Below are positions 57,201-63,891 of a DNA stretch of 64,000 nt, piece by piece (position 1 is the stretch's first letter; each line of letters starts with the position of its first letter). Under the pieces are notes generated by a model. It was given only the letters and a program-made list of their open reading frames with translations. It ran no database searches and was not told the DNA's origin. The DNA is from Fragum whitleyi (taxonomy: Eukaryota > Mollusca > Bivalvia > Cardiida > Cardiidae): contig OX411544.1 in NCBI GenBank assembly GCA_948146395.1, positions 38,100,630-38,164,629 of the forward strand, written 5' to 3'. Position numbers and translations under genes: made by a program.

Positions 57201-57857
57201 ATGTTAGAAAAGCATCGGAGCTAGAAGGTAAGAATGTTGCCCTTTTTTTCTCAATCAATATAAGGACCCCTATATGCTTATCTACCCATATAACCCTCGT
57301 ATTAATGACCCACTACATAATTCTTGTGTCATTTCAAAGCCTCAGATGACGACAAATACCAAATATAAAAAGATAACCACATTAGGTGGATAACCAAGAA
57401 AAAAGTTGACTTATTAGGATGTAACAAATTAGGACATAAGAAAAATGAGATTAATTGACCCTATTGTTTTAAACTATGCTAGAAAATACAAGAAATTACT
57501 AATAAGTAAAATTTCTAACATTTTTCAAATCAGAATTGGACTATTTAGATTGAAATAAGAAGATTGTGCCATTTAGTTTTGCGTTGGCTTCATAATCAAC
57601 TGAATATTGATAGTGCGTGACTATTGGGTCGCGTGAAAAAGGGTACCTGGAGGATACGCCAAATAAATTTATTACAAATGAAAGTTAAAGCTCAATTTTT
57701 ACCCCGATTATTTTTTTGAAAAAATACGTAGATCTATTTAGACAAAGGAAGCTTGTTAAATCAGCAATTCCAAAGGCGAACTCGTATCCGAAATACCGGT
57801 GCATATCCGCGTAGTAGTGTGCCGTGTCGCAGCGAATCCAACCCAATAAAACTTCAT
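31450..57857 (-). CDS. MRPL4: MRPL4, mitochondrial large ribosomal subunit protein uL4m, 10 exons (spliced gene span)
   Basis: Structural protein of the mitochondrial 39S subunit; uL4 proteins bind rRNA and line the exit tunnel. Minus-strand exons in transcript order: 57857-57797, 56303-56238, 51266-51104, 48504-48453, 46549-46432, 39460-39354, 38654-38604, 37844-37786, 33392-33319, 31577-31450. All borders are AG/GT and the phases agree; 879 nt gives 292 residues plus stop, close to human MRPL4 (about 311). Diagnostic blocks: LGIIDLHPDIFAAPLR, SRAEVRGSGRK, GGFSHGPRGPDSKFFMLP, NDLHIVDSLEIP, LNVYSMLKHETLVLTL. The N-terminus is Arg- and Thr-rich with no acidic residue, as in a mitochondrial presequence. 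The gene spans about 26 kb for a 0.9-kb message because its introns are filled with repeats; intron 2 contains a dead hAT transposase. Confidence 0.93.
31715..32271. mobile_element. A-type element, reverse orientation
   Basis: Begins acaagagggccatagtggcc, contains two or more units of gatttgaccctgtgacctag, and ends gagcactttgtgctcaggtg agc. Confidence 0.75.
32464..32696. mobile_element. TIR MITE (J family)
   Basis: agggcctgttttactaaac and gtttagtataacaggcccct termini. Confidence 0.78.
32797..32940 (-). mobile_element. Foldback MITE, P family, internally deleted
   Basis: Keeps only the two ends: ttctttagtgcttttccgtg and acaaacgattgtcctctat; the middle is lost. Confidence 0.75.
32941..33111. 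other. MRPL4 intron, unassigned
   Basis: Nothing recognised. Confidence 0.4.
33112..33265. mobile_element. Foldback element (R family)
   Basis: aaggtagtagacc / ggtctaccacct ends with inner aggtttc / gaaacct stem. A diverged copy is at about 9040-9190. Confidence 0.65.
33319..33392 (-). CDS. MRPL4: MRPL4 exon 9
   Basis: 74 nt, acceptor tcatttcag, donor gtgagt. Encodes TDLMPKNISLVTSEYPQYN then LMPVY, aligning with the EEMPQSIVEAT...FNLIP segment. Confidence 0.9.
33504..34102. mobile_element. TIR MITE (K), about 600 bp
   Basis: tactgtaaacgg / ccgtttacagta termini; internal tattggcggtg motifs at both ends and a nested H-type hairpin. Lies just downstream of MRPL4 exon 9 in genome order. Confidence 0.78.
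33828..33895. mobile_element. Hairpin MITE (H family, stem type 2)
   Basis: gggatcagtgcaa / ttgcgctgaccc ends like type 1 but stem attgtaagtgcctata / tataggcacttacaa. Nested in the element at 33504-34102. Confidence 0.8.
34103..34262 (+). mobile_element. SINE 3' fragment
   Basis: Contains gatggtagcactggtgagag, ttgttaggtgctccagtcac and cttaaaactctatttaatc, the 3' half of the SINE body. Confidence 0.6.
34741..35297. mobile_element. A-type end with B-type core
   Basis: Starts with agctcacctgagcataacat but its core units (ttgattggcccataaatatg, gaaactttaccagaatgttc) match the B-type elements, suggesting exchange between families. Abuts a SINE fragment. Confidence 0.65.
35298..35395 (+). mobile_element. 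SINE 3' fragment
   Basis: ggaacccattgttaggtgct through gtggcataaaaacccattca; 3' end only. Confidence 0.6.
36049..37213. mobile_element. D-type tandem-repeat element
   Basis: Starts acaagagcttcgcagagcgg with atatacgcccgaaggggc; core of about five 166-bp units (gggcagataattcaagattt); then gacagacggacggacagac; ends ccccttcgggcgtataaaa, inverted to the start. Confidence 0.8.
37241..37524. mobile_element. C-type element, complete
   Basis: Starts tagctcggatgttttctgag and ends gtagggggtgctcttgtt; core ggcacacatgttcaccatca. About 284 bp. Confidence 0.7.
37632..37759. mobile_element. Foldback element next to MRPL4 exon 8
   Basis: cacgtttttgag / ctcaaaaacgtg ends, inner gagaccct / agggtctc and gggcgttaa stems. 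A remnant is at 48940-48990. Confidence 0.75.
37786..37844 (-). CDS. MRPL4: MRPL4 exon 8
   Basis: 59 nt, acceptor ttttgacag, donor gtgagt. Encodes YLEELIDTRYWGFSALFVD plus two bases. A foldback element ends about 30 bp downstream in the intron. Confidence 0.9.
38214..38475. mobile_element. C-type element, 3' truncated
   Basis: tagctcagctgttttcgg start and the same core; breaks off in catcaaccagcatcctcgat. Confidence 0.6.
38604..38654 (-). CDS. MRPL4: MRPL4 exon 7
   Basis: 51 nt, acceptor tctttcag, donor gtaaga, 17 codons NDLHIVDSLEIPKENPQ, matching DDLHIMDSLELPTGDPQ. Confidence 0.93.
39186..39213. repeat. (TG)n microsatellite
   Basis: About 14 TG units at the end of a tandem-repeat element remnant (acagacagggtgaaaccaat). 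Confidence 0.95.
39354..39460 (-). CDS. MRPL4: MRPL4 exon 6, parent of a tandem array
   Basis: 107 nt, acceptor tatatttcag, donor gtagat. Encodes GFSHGPRGPDSKFFMLPDMV then RALGLRVALSFKYAQ. The acceptor and the first 50 or so bases are repeated upstream in the transcript (higher coordinates). Only this copy continues past MLPD to a matching donor, so it is taken as the functional exon. Confidence 0.93.
39409..40031 (-). repeat. Tandem array of the MRPL4 exon 6 acceptor plus 5' exon part
   Basis: Eight units of 77-78 bp (ggtaacatgaag at 39409, 39487, 39565, 39643, 39720, 39798, 39876, 39954). On the minus strand each unit carries tatatttcag or a close variant, then about 50 bases matching GGFSHGPRGPDSKFFMLP. 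In the extra units the frame runs into TGA soon after MLP. The first unit is part of the real exon. Confidence 0.92.
40032..41530. other. MRPL4 intron, unassigned
   Basis: AT-rich with repeated tataggac at 40880-40960; no repeat family or exon assigned. Confidence 0.45.
41536..42815. mobile_element. E-type tandem-repeat element
   Basis: Starts acaagagccatgtcgaacat with the palindrome gccatgtcgaacatggc; seven units of 155-156 bp (at 41641, 41797, 41953, 42108, 42264, 42419, 42575); end region has gacggacgg and cgaaaacggccagtgggg. Confidence 0.8.
42888..43125 (+). mobile_element. TTAA MITE (M family)
   Basis: cccttgtcatgctgagcccg start and attcagcatgacaaggg end, flanked by TTAA on both sides. 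Confidence 0.88.
43130..44720. other. MRPL4 intron, unassigned
   Basis: A (ttta)n tract at about 43160-43190 and a diverged palindromic fragment at 44150-44190 (agatcagactacacatctgc). No exon seen. Confidence 0.45.
44725..44960. mobile_element. Foldback element (T family)
   Basis: gagcctgtgcgtgacatttc / ggaagtctcacacacaggct arms. Confidence 0.7.
45100..45300 (+). mobile_element. tRNA-derived SINE, different family
   Basis: tRNA-like head gatagctcagtgattagagc and ggtcaggggttcgagttc, then a conserved central block (ttgggcaagtaacttaaaag, ccacccagctgtaaatgggt) known from several animal SINE families. Too diverged past box B to be a tRNA gene. Confidence 0.75.
45540..46289. mobile_element. B-type element, reverse orientation
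   Basis: Repeated gaaatgacctctgcccataa units, a ggatggacggacggacgac microsatellite, and the end gtggctttcagccagtggagct. The left edge is approximate. Confidence 0.65.
46432..46549 (-). CDS. MRPL4: MRPL4 exon 5
   Basis: 118 nt, acceptor ttttctgcag, donor gtgtgt. Encodes DYRFAKSRAEVRGSGRK and the QKLTGNKRAADIKASHRKE segment, the uL4 rRNA-binding loop region (TRAEVRGGGRKPWPQKGTG in vertebrates). Confidence 0.94.
46565..46774. mobile_element. Foldback element (T family)
   Basis: gagcctgtgcatgacatttc / tggaaatctcacgcacaggc arms; adjacent to MRPL4 exon 5. Confidence 0.75.
46859..47134 (-). mobile_element. tRNA-derived SINE, near full length
   Basis: On the minus strand: tRNA-like head with box A (tagtgtagttggtagcg) and box B (gggttcgatcccc), then the body shared with the other copies, ending in (caat)n. 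Reference copy for the family in this window. It lies between MRPL4 exons 4 and 5. Confidence 0.88.
47311..47595. mobile_element. C-type element, reverse orientation
   Basis: aacaagagcaccgcctacgg start and ttttctctgaaaacacccaa end; reverse complement of 37241-37524 with substitutions. Confidence 0.7.
47964..48030. mobile_element. Hairpin MITE (H family, stem type 2)
   Basis: ggatcagtgcaaaag / ctgcgctgtcc ends, stem attgtaagtgcctat / ataggcacttacaat. Confidence 0.8.
48054..48295 (-). mobile_element. TTAA MITE (M family), degenerate
   Basis: cccttgccatgctgaa and aagcatgacaaggg termini; flanks mutated to ataa and tgaa. Confidence 0.75.
48453..48504 (-). CDS. MRPL4: MRPL4 exon 4
   Basis: 52 nt, acceptor tttcacag, donor gtaagt. 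Encodes IDILYKNVRWQQEYKHI, matching LDILH...MWQ.NFKRI. Confidence 0.93.
49141..49650. repeat. 46-bp minisatellite, about 11 units
   Basis: Unit resembles gtggatctattgtcatatag then acagccatgtaggcaatttt; starts at 49141, 49187, 49233 and onward. MRPL4 intron 3. Two minus-strand open frames across it are repeats, not genes. Confidence 0.9.
50040..51080. mobile_element. A-type element, reverse orientation
   Basis: Core units of about 170 bp with gagaagaagaagaattttta and ctatgccaaatt-like spacing, a gacgccggac microsatellite, and the terminal hairpin tcacgtgctcatgtgagct at 51061-51080. The left end is not resolved. Confidence 0.65.
51104..51266 (-). CDS. MRPL4: MRPL4 exon 3
   Basis: 163 nt, acceptor tttctag, donor gtaaat. 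Contains RPNPFKEPKQAWLENLDTLE and KLGIIDLHPDIFAAPLR, matching QAW.ESL and LHPDVFA of vertebrate MRPL4. Confidence 0.93.
51470..51790. repeat. Dispersed repeat (Q family)
   Basis: cattttgacccccttgagac with flanking tctaagggtcaaaa, a C-run and gtgtcatagactcc. Matches 60650-60985. Confidence 0.6.
51791..53644. other. MRPL4 intron 2, 3' side of the dead transposase
   Basis: Contains the G-family foldback, then AT-rich DNA with a short palindrome (ggggtacatgtacccc at about 52275). No terminus of the transposase element was identified. Confidence 0.45.
51955..52069. mobile_element. Foldback element (G family), left end truncated
   Basis: gtttcgggagtgcttagg and cgctcgcgaaac, inner stem aaatgatacc / gggtatcatc, ending catcctgaacacagggc. 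Confidence 0.7.
53645..55584 (-). pseudogene. Decayed hAT transposase in MRPL4 intron 2
   Basis: Minus-strand fragments in transposase order but in different frames: an N-terminal segment with LFCLICERASI (55584-55366), a middle segment (55421-55149), MLDESLDIAVNKKL with [12 protein letters not shown] (55050-54793), MWCAAHRVALVSF with NVRWLSLSDAV (54771-54442), and a C-terminal dimerisation block SSVPFEHGFSLQNRY (54205-53645). The catalytic Asp, Asp and Glu positions are still visible, but several stops and frameshifts separate the pieces. It differs clearly from the intact copy at 20.3 kb, so it is an older, different lineage. Same strand as MRPL4. Confidence 0.85.
56238..56303 (-). CDS. MRPL4: MRPL4 exon 2
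   Basis: 66 nt; acceptor with a long pyrimidine run (tctctcctatag), donor gtaatt. Read in the phase needed by the next exon it encodes EASSQTKPAGDQEKSIHELQA, with partial codons at both ends. The low-complexity hydrophilic linker fits the poorly conserved region after the presequence. Confidence 0.7.
56304..57796. other. MRPL4 intron 1, unassigned
   Basis: Poly-C run at about 56349-56368, then AT-rich DNA with scattered tcacgcac / gcgtgac motifs (56650, 56855, 57610) that may mark ends of an old element; not resolved. Confidence 0.45.
57797..57857 (-). CDS. MRPL4: MRPL4 exon 1 (presequence)
   Basis: ATG in good context (A at -3), 20 codons plus one base. Encodes MKFYWVGFAATRHTTTRICT, a plausible matrix-targeting presequence. 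The donor is gtattt, weak but GT. Its phase exactly fits exon 2, unlike another ATG exon candidate nearby. The local CpG density is higher than in the surrounding introns, as at a promoter. This is the least certain exon of the gene. Confidence 0.6.
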
Positions 57858-58395
57858 GTTTGTCTTTATTAATGTTATCGCTATTTAGATAAAAGTGAAT
57901 ACAAAAGGGGATAGAAATAACTAACCAGACATTTTGTTCTTACCATTCTTTCTCTTAAAAAGAGAGAAGAGATTTCTATTTGCCATCATGCAGTTGCAGA
58001 CGAAGCTTCCGAAACAAGAACGACAACTGGAGGCACAGATATTGCGATAGGCCTACATTTCTAAATTGTCGATCTTCGTAAGTCTTACGAAAGTTTAATT
58101 TTTTACAATCGAAGGGTACATGTTTAGGCGTATTTTCTGTAATATTTTTTTTTGCGTGCATGTTCCCGACCATTTAAATAATTTTGCGTGCATGGACAAA
58201 GTTTTACGTGAATCATGTAAAATATTGCGTGAATGGGCATGGAACTTTTACTAATTGGAACATTGATTTCATGGTGGACTGTGGTGGGAGCCAAAACTCA
58301 GTCCGACTTCCTCAATAAGTGAAAAAAAAAAAAAATTAGAAGGGATGTGTCATGCCTGATGTCAAGGGTCAGGGAAGGGACCAATCAACTTTTAA

Positions 58396-58630
58396 CCCTT
58401 GTCATGCTGAACACGGAATATTCCTGCTTAGCCTGGCAGGAGCTGTCCAGACCAACATCAGCCATGTGTACAGTCTGATGTAAGTCTACACCAGCTGGTT
58501 CTCACTTTCAAACTTTGTCAGTAGATTATGTTTTTCAAATAAAAATTGACCTACAATTGGGACTTTCAGTGTTCTTTGCCCTTTGATTTTGATGAAAATT
58601 TTAGCCAAAATTTATTCAGCATGACAAGGG
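58396..58630 (+). mobile_element. TTAA MITE (M family)
   Basis: cccttgtcatgctgaacacg start and cagcatgacaaggg end, TTAA at 58392-58395 and 58631-58634. Confidence 0.88.
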
Positions 58631-58727
58631 TTAACATACCTGTTGATTCAGTATTATCATAGTTCCTGCATGAAGAATGGAGTGATCGCTGTGGAAAAAA
58701 AAGTTACAATTTAATCAAAAGATTTTA

Positions 58728-60075
58728 TCAAGAGCTTCGCAGAGCTGCGCATATAGGCCCGATGGGGCTTGTCAGTAACCTTGGCTTGTAAGTAATGTGA
58801 GTTTGAATGATAGCTAAAAAATTGCAAACAGACAGACAGACAACTGGTGCCATAACAGAGTATGACCTTTTGAGTGTAAATTGAAAATGATTTTATGCAC
58901 AACTATATATGCCAAAAAGTTATTTTGCAAGTTTCAGTTCATTCCAGTTAAGTGTGACGAGTTGCTCACAAAAGAAATATAGTGAATTTCAATCAATTCA
59001 AGGGCAGATAATACAAGAAAGACCCTAGCTTTTTGAATTTCTAAAGTCTTATGCTTAACCAAATATCAGGGTTACATTATGGCATTATTCATTTCAATCC
59101 AATAAAATTTGTAGGAGTTGTGCACACACACGCACAAAAAAAATCTGTAAATTTAAACTATTTGTGAAGTAAAGGACAGATAAATCAGGAACTATTTTAA
59201 ATATGAAAATATATTTAGTCCTTAGCACAAATAGACAACCTACAGAGTCATTATGGCAAGTTTCCTTTCATGACCATCCAAAATGTAGGAGAAAATGAGC
59301 CGAAAAGAAATTTTGTTTTTCATCAACTCAAGGGCAGATAATCCAAGATAACTCAAGAATGACTGGAGCGTTTTGAATTGAAATGTCTTATGCAAAACTA
59401 GAAATCATAGAGAGTAATTGTGTCTAGTTTCAGCTCATTTCAATTGATAGTTAAGGAGGAGTTGCACACAAAATATAGTGATTTTCGTTAAATTCATGGG
59501 CAGATAATTCAAGATTTCTCAGGAATGACAAGAGCGATTTGAATTTTAAAGGTCTTATGCACAACTAGACATCATAGGGAAGAATTGTGTCTAGTTTCAG
59601 CTCATTCCCATTGATAGTTCAGGAGGAGTTGTGCACACAAAAAATAGTGATTTTCGTTAAATTCAAGGGCAGATAATTCAAGATTTCTCAGAAAATTACT
59701 GGAGCAATTTGAATTTCAAAGGTATTATGCACAACTAGACATCATAGAGAGTAACTGTGTCTAGTTTCAGCTCATTCCCATTGATACTTTAGGGAGAGTT
59801 GAGCACACAAAAAACAGTGATTTTCGTAGAATTCAAGGGCAGATAATTCAAGATTTCTCAGAAAATGACTGGAGCGATTTGAATTTCAAAGGTCTTACGC
59901 ACAACTAGACATCATGGGCATTAATTGTGCCAAGTTTCAGCTTATTCCCATTGATAGTTTAGGAGGAGTTACGCACACAAAAAATTGCTAACGGACGGAC
60001 AGACAGACGGATGGATGGACAGACAGACGGACGACCAAGGCCAAACCATAATACAACCCTTCGGGCGTATAAAAA
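58728..60075. mobile_element. D-type tandem-repeat element, second copy
   Basis: tcaagagcttcgcagagctg start, the same 166-bp core units, the same microsatellite and cccttcgggcgtataaaa end. Lies upstream of MRPL4. Confidence 0.8.
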
Positions 60076-60284
60076 GTATAAATTTATACAGAATAATAAA
60101 ATTGAAACTGTACCACATATTTTCAATAAATAAGGCTCATGGTCTATTTAAATTTGTTTAACTGTATTTCATATTTCAGGCCAATCCAGGAGGCCTAAAG
60201 ATTTTTTTCAAAACTATACAAATTTCGAAAATTTCATACTTTTCTGTATAGGCTACAACACTATTATAACACAAACTCCATTAA

Positions 60285-60319
60285 CCCTTGTCATGCTGAA
60301 CCCGGAATATTCCTGCTTT
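60285..60319 (+). mobile_element. Half MITE (M family) fused to the TTC27 exon copy
   Basis: TTAA then cccttgtcatgctgaacccg and gaatattcctgctttg, stopping at the internal hairpin and joined directly to the exon sequence gatatccagaccatgc. Confidence 0.85.
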
Positions 60320-61336
60320 GGATATCCAGACCATGCAGAAGACAGACAACCAATCACAGAAGTTACAGATGATGTCTTCAGCCAAACTCATGTTAAAGGG
60401 TGTTCTTACAAAGATAAAGGTAAAGTTACTGCTTACCAAAGTAAATCTTTTCTTTTTACAAAAATGTCTTTACTTCAGCTTGAAAATCAACAAAATTCAC
60501 TATATATGCAGGGCTTGAACCTGCAACTATCTGGTGAAAAGTCAAGGGCGCTATCTACATGATCAATGAGCTAGACATTGTGTTGTCTGATTTTCATATC
60601 AATTCAAACACTTAAATATGCTTGTACATCAAAGAAAGTTGACAGAATGATACTTGATGTTCCTTGATGTTTGCCCCTTAAAGCAGGGTTTTGACCCTCT
60701 AAATCAGAAAATATCCCAATTTGACCCTTAGAAATTTCTCCTAAATGGTCATTTTGACCCCCTTGAGAGAAATTACCAAGGGTCAAAACATGGTTTTATA
60801 CCTAAAATTTTCACAAATTACTTTCTAAATTTATTCAAATTAATTACTTATAACATATCATTACAAGAAACAGGCAAAATTACTAAATTCAGATTTGCCC
60901 CCCCCCCCCCCCCCCCCCCCCCTAATTTCTTTGGTGAGGAGTCAATGACACCCAAATATCAAACACTAACACGAGCCCTGGGTTTCTTCAATTACGATAG
61001 AGTTAAACTTAGTACCACCATAGCCAACAACAACAACAATGCCAATGCGAACAACTCCAGGGTGATCACAATATCTAGATTTTTTTCCGAAAACAGCCGC
61101 GCTAAAAAAATTATTATGTGGCATTTGTGTTTTACAAACACATCTTGTTAATATCTTCAACTTTCTATTTATGCGAGTTCAACAATTTGTTTGATGGACA
61201 ATTTGTTTGTTTACAGCAAGAGCACACAGATCCTATAACCCAGGAGTTGATGTCGGATAAAGTTAAAGAAATGTGTACAAAATTAGAGAACAAAACTGAC
61301 ACTGTTTTACATGAAATACAACTGCTGAAAAGTTGA
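60319..61336 (+). pseudogene. Partial TTC27 copy: last two exons only
   Basis: Exon copy 60319-60419 (donor gtaaag) keeps the reading frame with three replacements but has no acceptor; a MITE arm sits in its place. Exon copy 61217-61336 has acceptor tttacag and a full open frame to TGA with one replacement (Glu to Lys) among six base changes in 120. AATAAA follows at 61350. No upstream exons are visible, so it can only be transcribed if another promoter reads in. Most likely a non-functional fragment. Confidence 0.85.
60650..60985. repeat. Dispersed repeat (Q family), insertion in the duplicate
   Basis: cattttgacccccttgagag, 20-plus C-run at 60899-60922 and gagtcaatgacacccaaat. Not present in the first TTC27 copy. 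Confidence 0.65.
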
Positions 61337-62179
61337 TTTTACTCTGAATAATAAAATTGAAAATAGTTACATTTTCCTGAAATATTTCTATGACCACAAC
61401 CCTTGTATCAGATGATTAAGGATAGAGTTAATTTTTCCAGATGACAGAATTCTAGACTGGCCAAAGTTAAAAATAGCGGATCGCTATCAGACCTGAGCTA
61501 CAGAAAAAGGGGGTAAAATCAGTCTAAAATCTTTATTTCTCATAAAAATCCTATGTTGTGGGTACTCATTGGAATCGCCTTGACATGACAATTCCAATGA
61601 ATACCCACAACAAAGGATTTGTGCATGTATAGTTGAAACAATCTTATTTGAAATCTAAAATACTTTTTTCATCTATAGCTCTGTAAGACCATAATTTATC
61701 TGTCATAAAAGGAGTTAACAGAGGATAAATATAATTGAAAAGACATTGGATCCTCCTAATTTTTTTTTTTTTTGCAAAATTTTATAATTCTTTTCCAAGA
61801 GTCCATAGAAAAGTTTCTTAAAAAAAATCTAAATTTGTGTGGTGCCAATGGTCTAGGGGTAGAGTATTGGCCTCTTGACCCAAAGGTCCTGAGTTTGATT
61901 CTCTGGAGTGGCTATTGATCTTGGTTCTTTAGTTAGTCCATACAAAAGGCGAGAGTACTGGTGAATTTTCCAAGAAGTGGATTCGAAAGGAATTGATCTA
62001 AGTTGTAAGGACTTGCTTCCCAATCAAAGAAAAATAAATAGATAAAAACCAAACAAAATTCTAAAATGGTCCAAATCTTAATGGTAGTTGAAGAAATTTC
62101 AGGAATCTAAATTGAAAATCAAGCATCTTTTGGGTATTATGATTTTTTTAGGAATTAGATAAATTTTCTTATGTTTTTC

Positions 62180-62692
62180 CCTCACCTGAGCAAGAAGTGC
62201 TCAAGGTGAGCTATTGTGATCATCCATTGTCCGAAATTTCTGTAAACATCTTCTTAACCGGTGGAGCACCTAACAATGGATTCCTGATATATCTATTACC
62301 AGTACAAACACCACATTCTTTCCTAGCCTCCAGCTGCTTTCTCACATAGGTCTACAATTATCAACCCATTGGTGAGAGACAAATATTTGGAAGGAATGAG
62401 TGCCGCTGTCGGGGATCGAACTCGCGAACTCTAGATTGACAGTCCGACGCGCTACCAACTGCGCTATGACGGCGGCTCTGAAACCAGAAGGCAGACAGCT
62501 TTCATAATTAATATGTAGGATCATCTAGTGGACCTCTACCAAGTTTGTTCATATCAAGACCCTTGGGTCATATTTGGGCTCAATTCAGGCGCAACCCTTT
62601 TTACATAAAATCAAATAGCAAAAATCTTTAAAAATCTTTTCTGAAACCAACAGGTAGACAGCTTTCATATTTGGTATGTAGCATCATCTAGT
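62180..62692. mobile_element. A-type element in the duplicate, split by a SINE
   Basis: Copy of the element at 30845; hairpin partly mutated (ctcacctgagcaagaagtgc). The right edge is also the right edge of the duplication. Confidence 0.65.
62262..62477 (-). mobile_element. tRNA-derived SINE inside the TTC27 duplicate
   Basis: Head with gcgcagttggtagcgcg and box B gagttcgatcccc, 3' part truncated. It sits in an A-type element of the duplicate and is absent from the corresponding site at about 30927 in the first copy, so it inserted after the duplication. Confidence 0.85.
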
Positions 62693-63291
62693 CGCGGGGG
62701 GTGATGTCCATAATCGGAGCCACTGACTCCGCTTTCAAAATCATGTGTGAAACTTCCGCTCCACGTGCGTCTCCGATTATGTAGATGTAAACATTTCATT
62801 TTTGGACTGAAAAAATGGGATCGGTGTCGGAACTTCCTCATTTATATCGGATTTAATCCATTAATCAATAAAAAGTCGAATGCTATTCGACCAGTTATAC
62901 ATTTTGCCACGTTAACATACTCAAGAACTGTAAAAACGCTCGCTGGTTTTTGTTAAAAATGATTTCTTCTCAGAGCAATCTTGAGCCAGGAATATCAAAA
63001 CACGTGGTTTTACATCCAAAATGCAATATTCTGGACAAGATAAATAACGTATACTATTGTTTTCAGTATGCACGAGTTTAACAAAACAACCACAATACTC
63101 TACCCCAATATACTTGCCTACAATATGAGATAAATCAAATAAAATAGTTTGGTTCCGATTATGTGGATTGGCTCTGATTATGTATCCTGGCTCTGAAGTT
63201 GTGGAGTGTCTTATTCTTCTTCCCTAACCTCCTTCGATATGAAGTTTAAGCTGGTTTCATGGTGCGACTTTTCTCGTCATTCCACGACGCA
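62693..63291. other. Unassigned, relatively CpG-rich
   Basis: Starts exactly where the duplication ends. Repeated gattatgt motifs (ccgattatgtagatg, ccgattatgtggatt, ctgattatgtatcct). No gene recognised. Confidence 0.45.
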
Positions 63292-63746
63292 TGTTGTCTA
63301 TGTTACGTCTCACCTCATCGTGCTTACTTTTATTATAAAATTCCGGTGACTAGACAGTCAGCTACATTAATTTTACTGAAAACCGTAGGCGTACAAGAGA
63401 ATTGTATGACCATTAGTTAGAATAGAATTTGAAAAGAGATGAAAATTTCTACGGAACCTGCCAATAGTTTGCCATGATTATCATACTTCGCACGTTTAGC
63501 GTTCCTGTTAAACAACGTCACAACTGTCGCTCTTTCAACTGTTGTGTTCCAAAGGATGCAATAAATAACGATGGATAAAGTTATATAGCATTTATTTCCA
63601 GACATCCCGCATCTTGCATGTACCTTCAACATGTGACAATTCGCATGTGTTTCCCCACCTTAGGGCGGACATGACGTAGCCTCCAAATAAACATTAGACT
63701 AGAAGCTTTGCTTTACTTAAGCATAGACTGGCATACATACACTACA
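63292..63746 (-). mobile_element. LTR of a retrotransposon (3' LTR)
   Basis: On the minus strand, a purine-rich tract (RC of 63747-63761, tcccttccttcttc) is immediately followed by TGTAGTGTATG. An imperfect inverted counterpart, CATAGACAACA (RC of 63292-63302), gives a 455-bp LTR. Inside are a TATATAA box and AATAAA-like signals. The lower boundary is inferred from the short inverted ends only, because the other LTR lies outside the window. Confidence 0.7.
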
Positions 63747-63891
63747 TCCCTTCCTTCTTCAGAATAAATCATGTACACAGAAGAACCAAGAGATGAAGAA
63801 TAATAATTTTCAAAGTAAAATGAGTTCAGTAAATTCCTTGAAATTCTACAGTTATAATTGACCACAATTATCAACCTATTAAGTTTTAACC

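Larger units (their letters stand above)
60319..62692 (+). repeat. Segmental duplication of the TTC27 3' end
   Basis: Paralogous to 19219 to about 31131. Conserved blocks in the same order: penultimate exon, proximal intron with the tRNA-like repeat (19320-19494), a short block at about 24785-24830, distal intron (27665-27885), last exon, 3' flank (28006-28390), then 28816-29150 and 30817-31131. Missing from the copy are about 19495-24780, 24865-27218, 28392-28814 and 29151-30816, all repeat elements in the first copy. The copy has its own insertions (about 60660-60985; SINE 62262-62477). Confidence 0.9.

Noticed and set aside
57960..58011. Minus-strand ATG segment MMANRNLFSLFKRERM with a good gtaaga donor as MRPL4 exon 1
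   Set aside because: It ends in phase 0, whereas exon 2 must be entered with one base already used; the frame that fits has a TAA just upstream.
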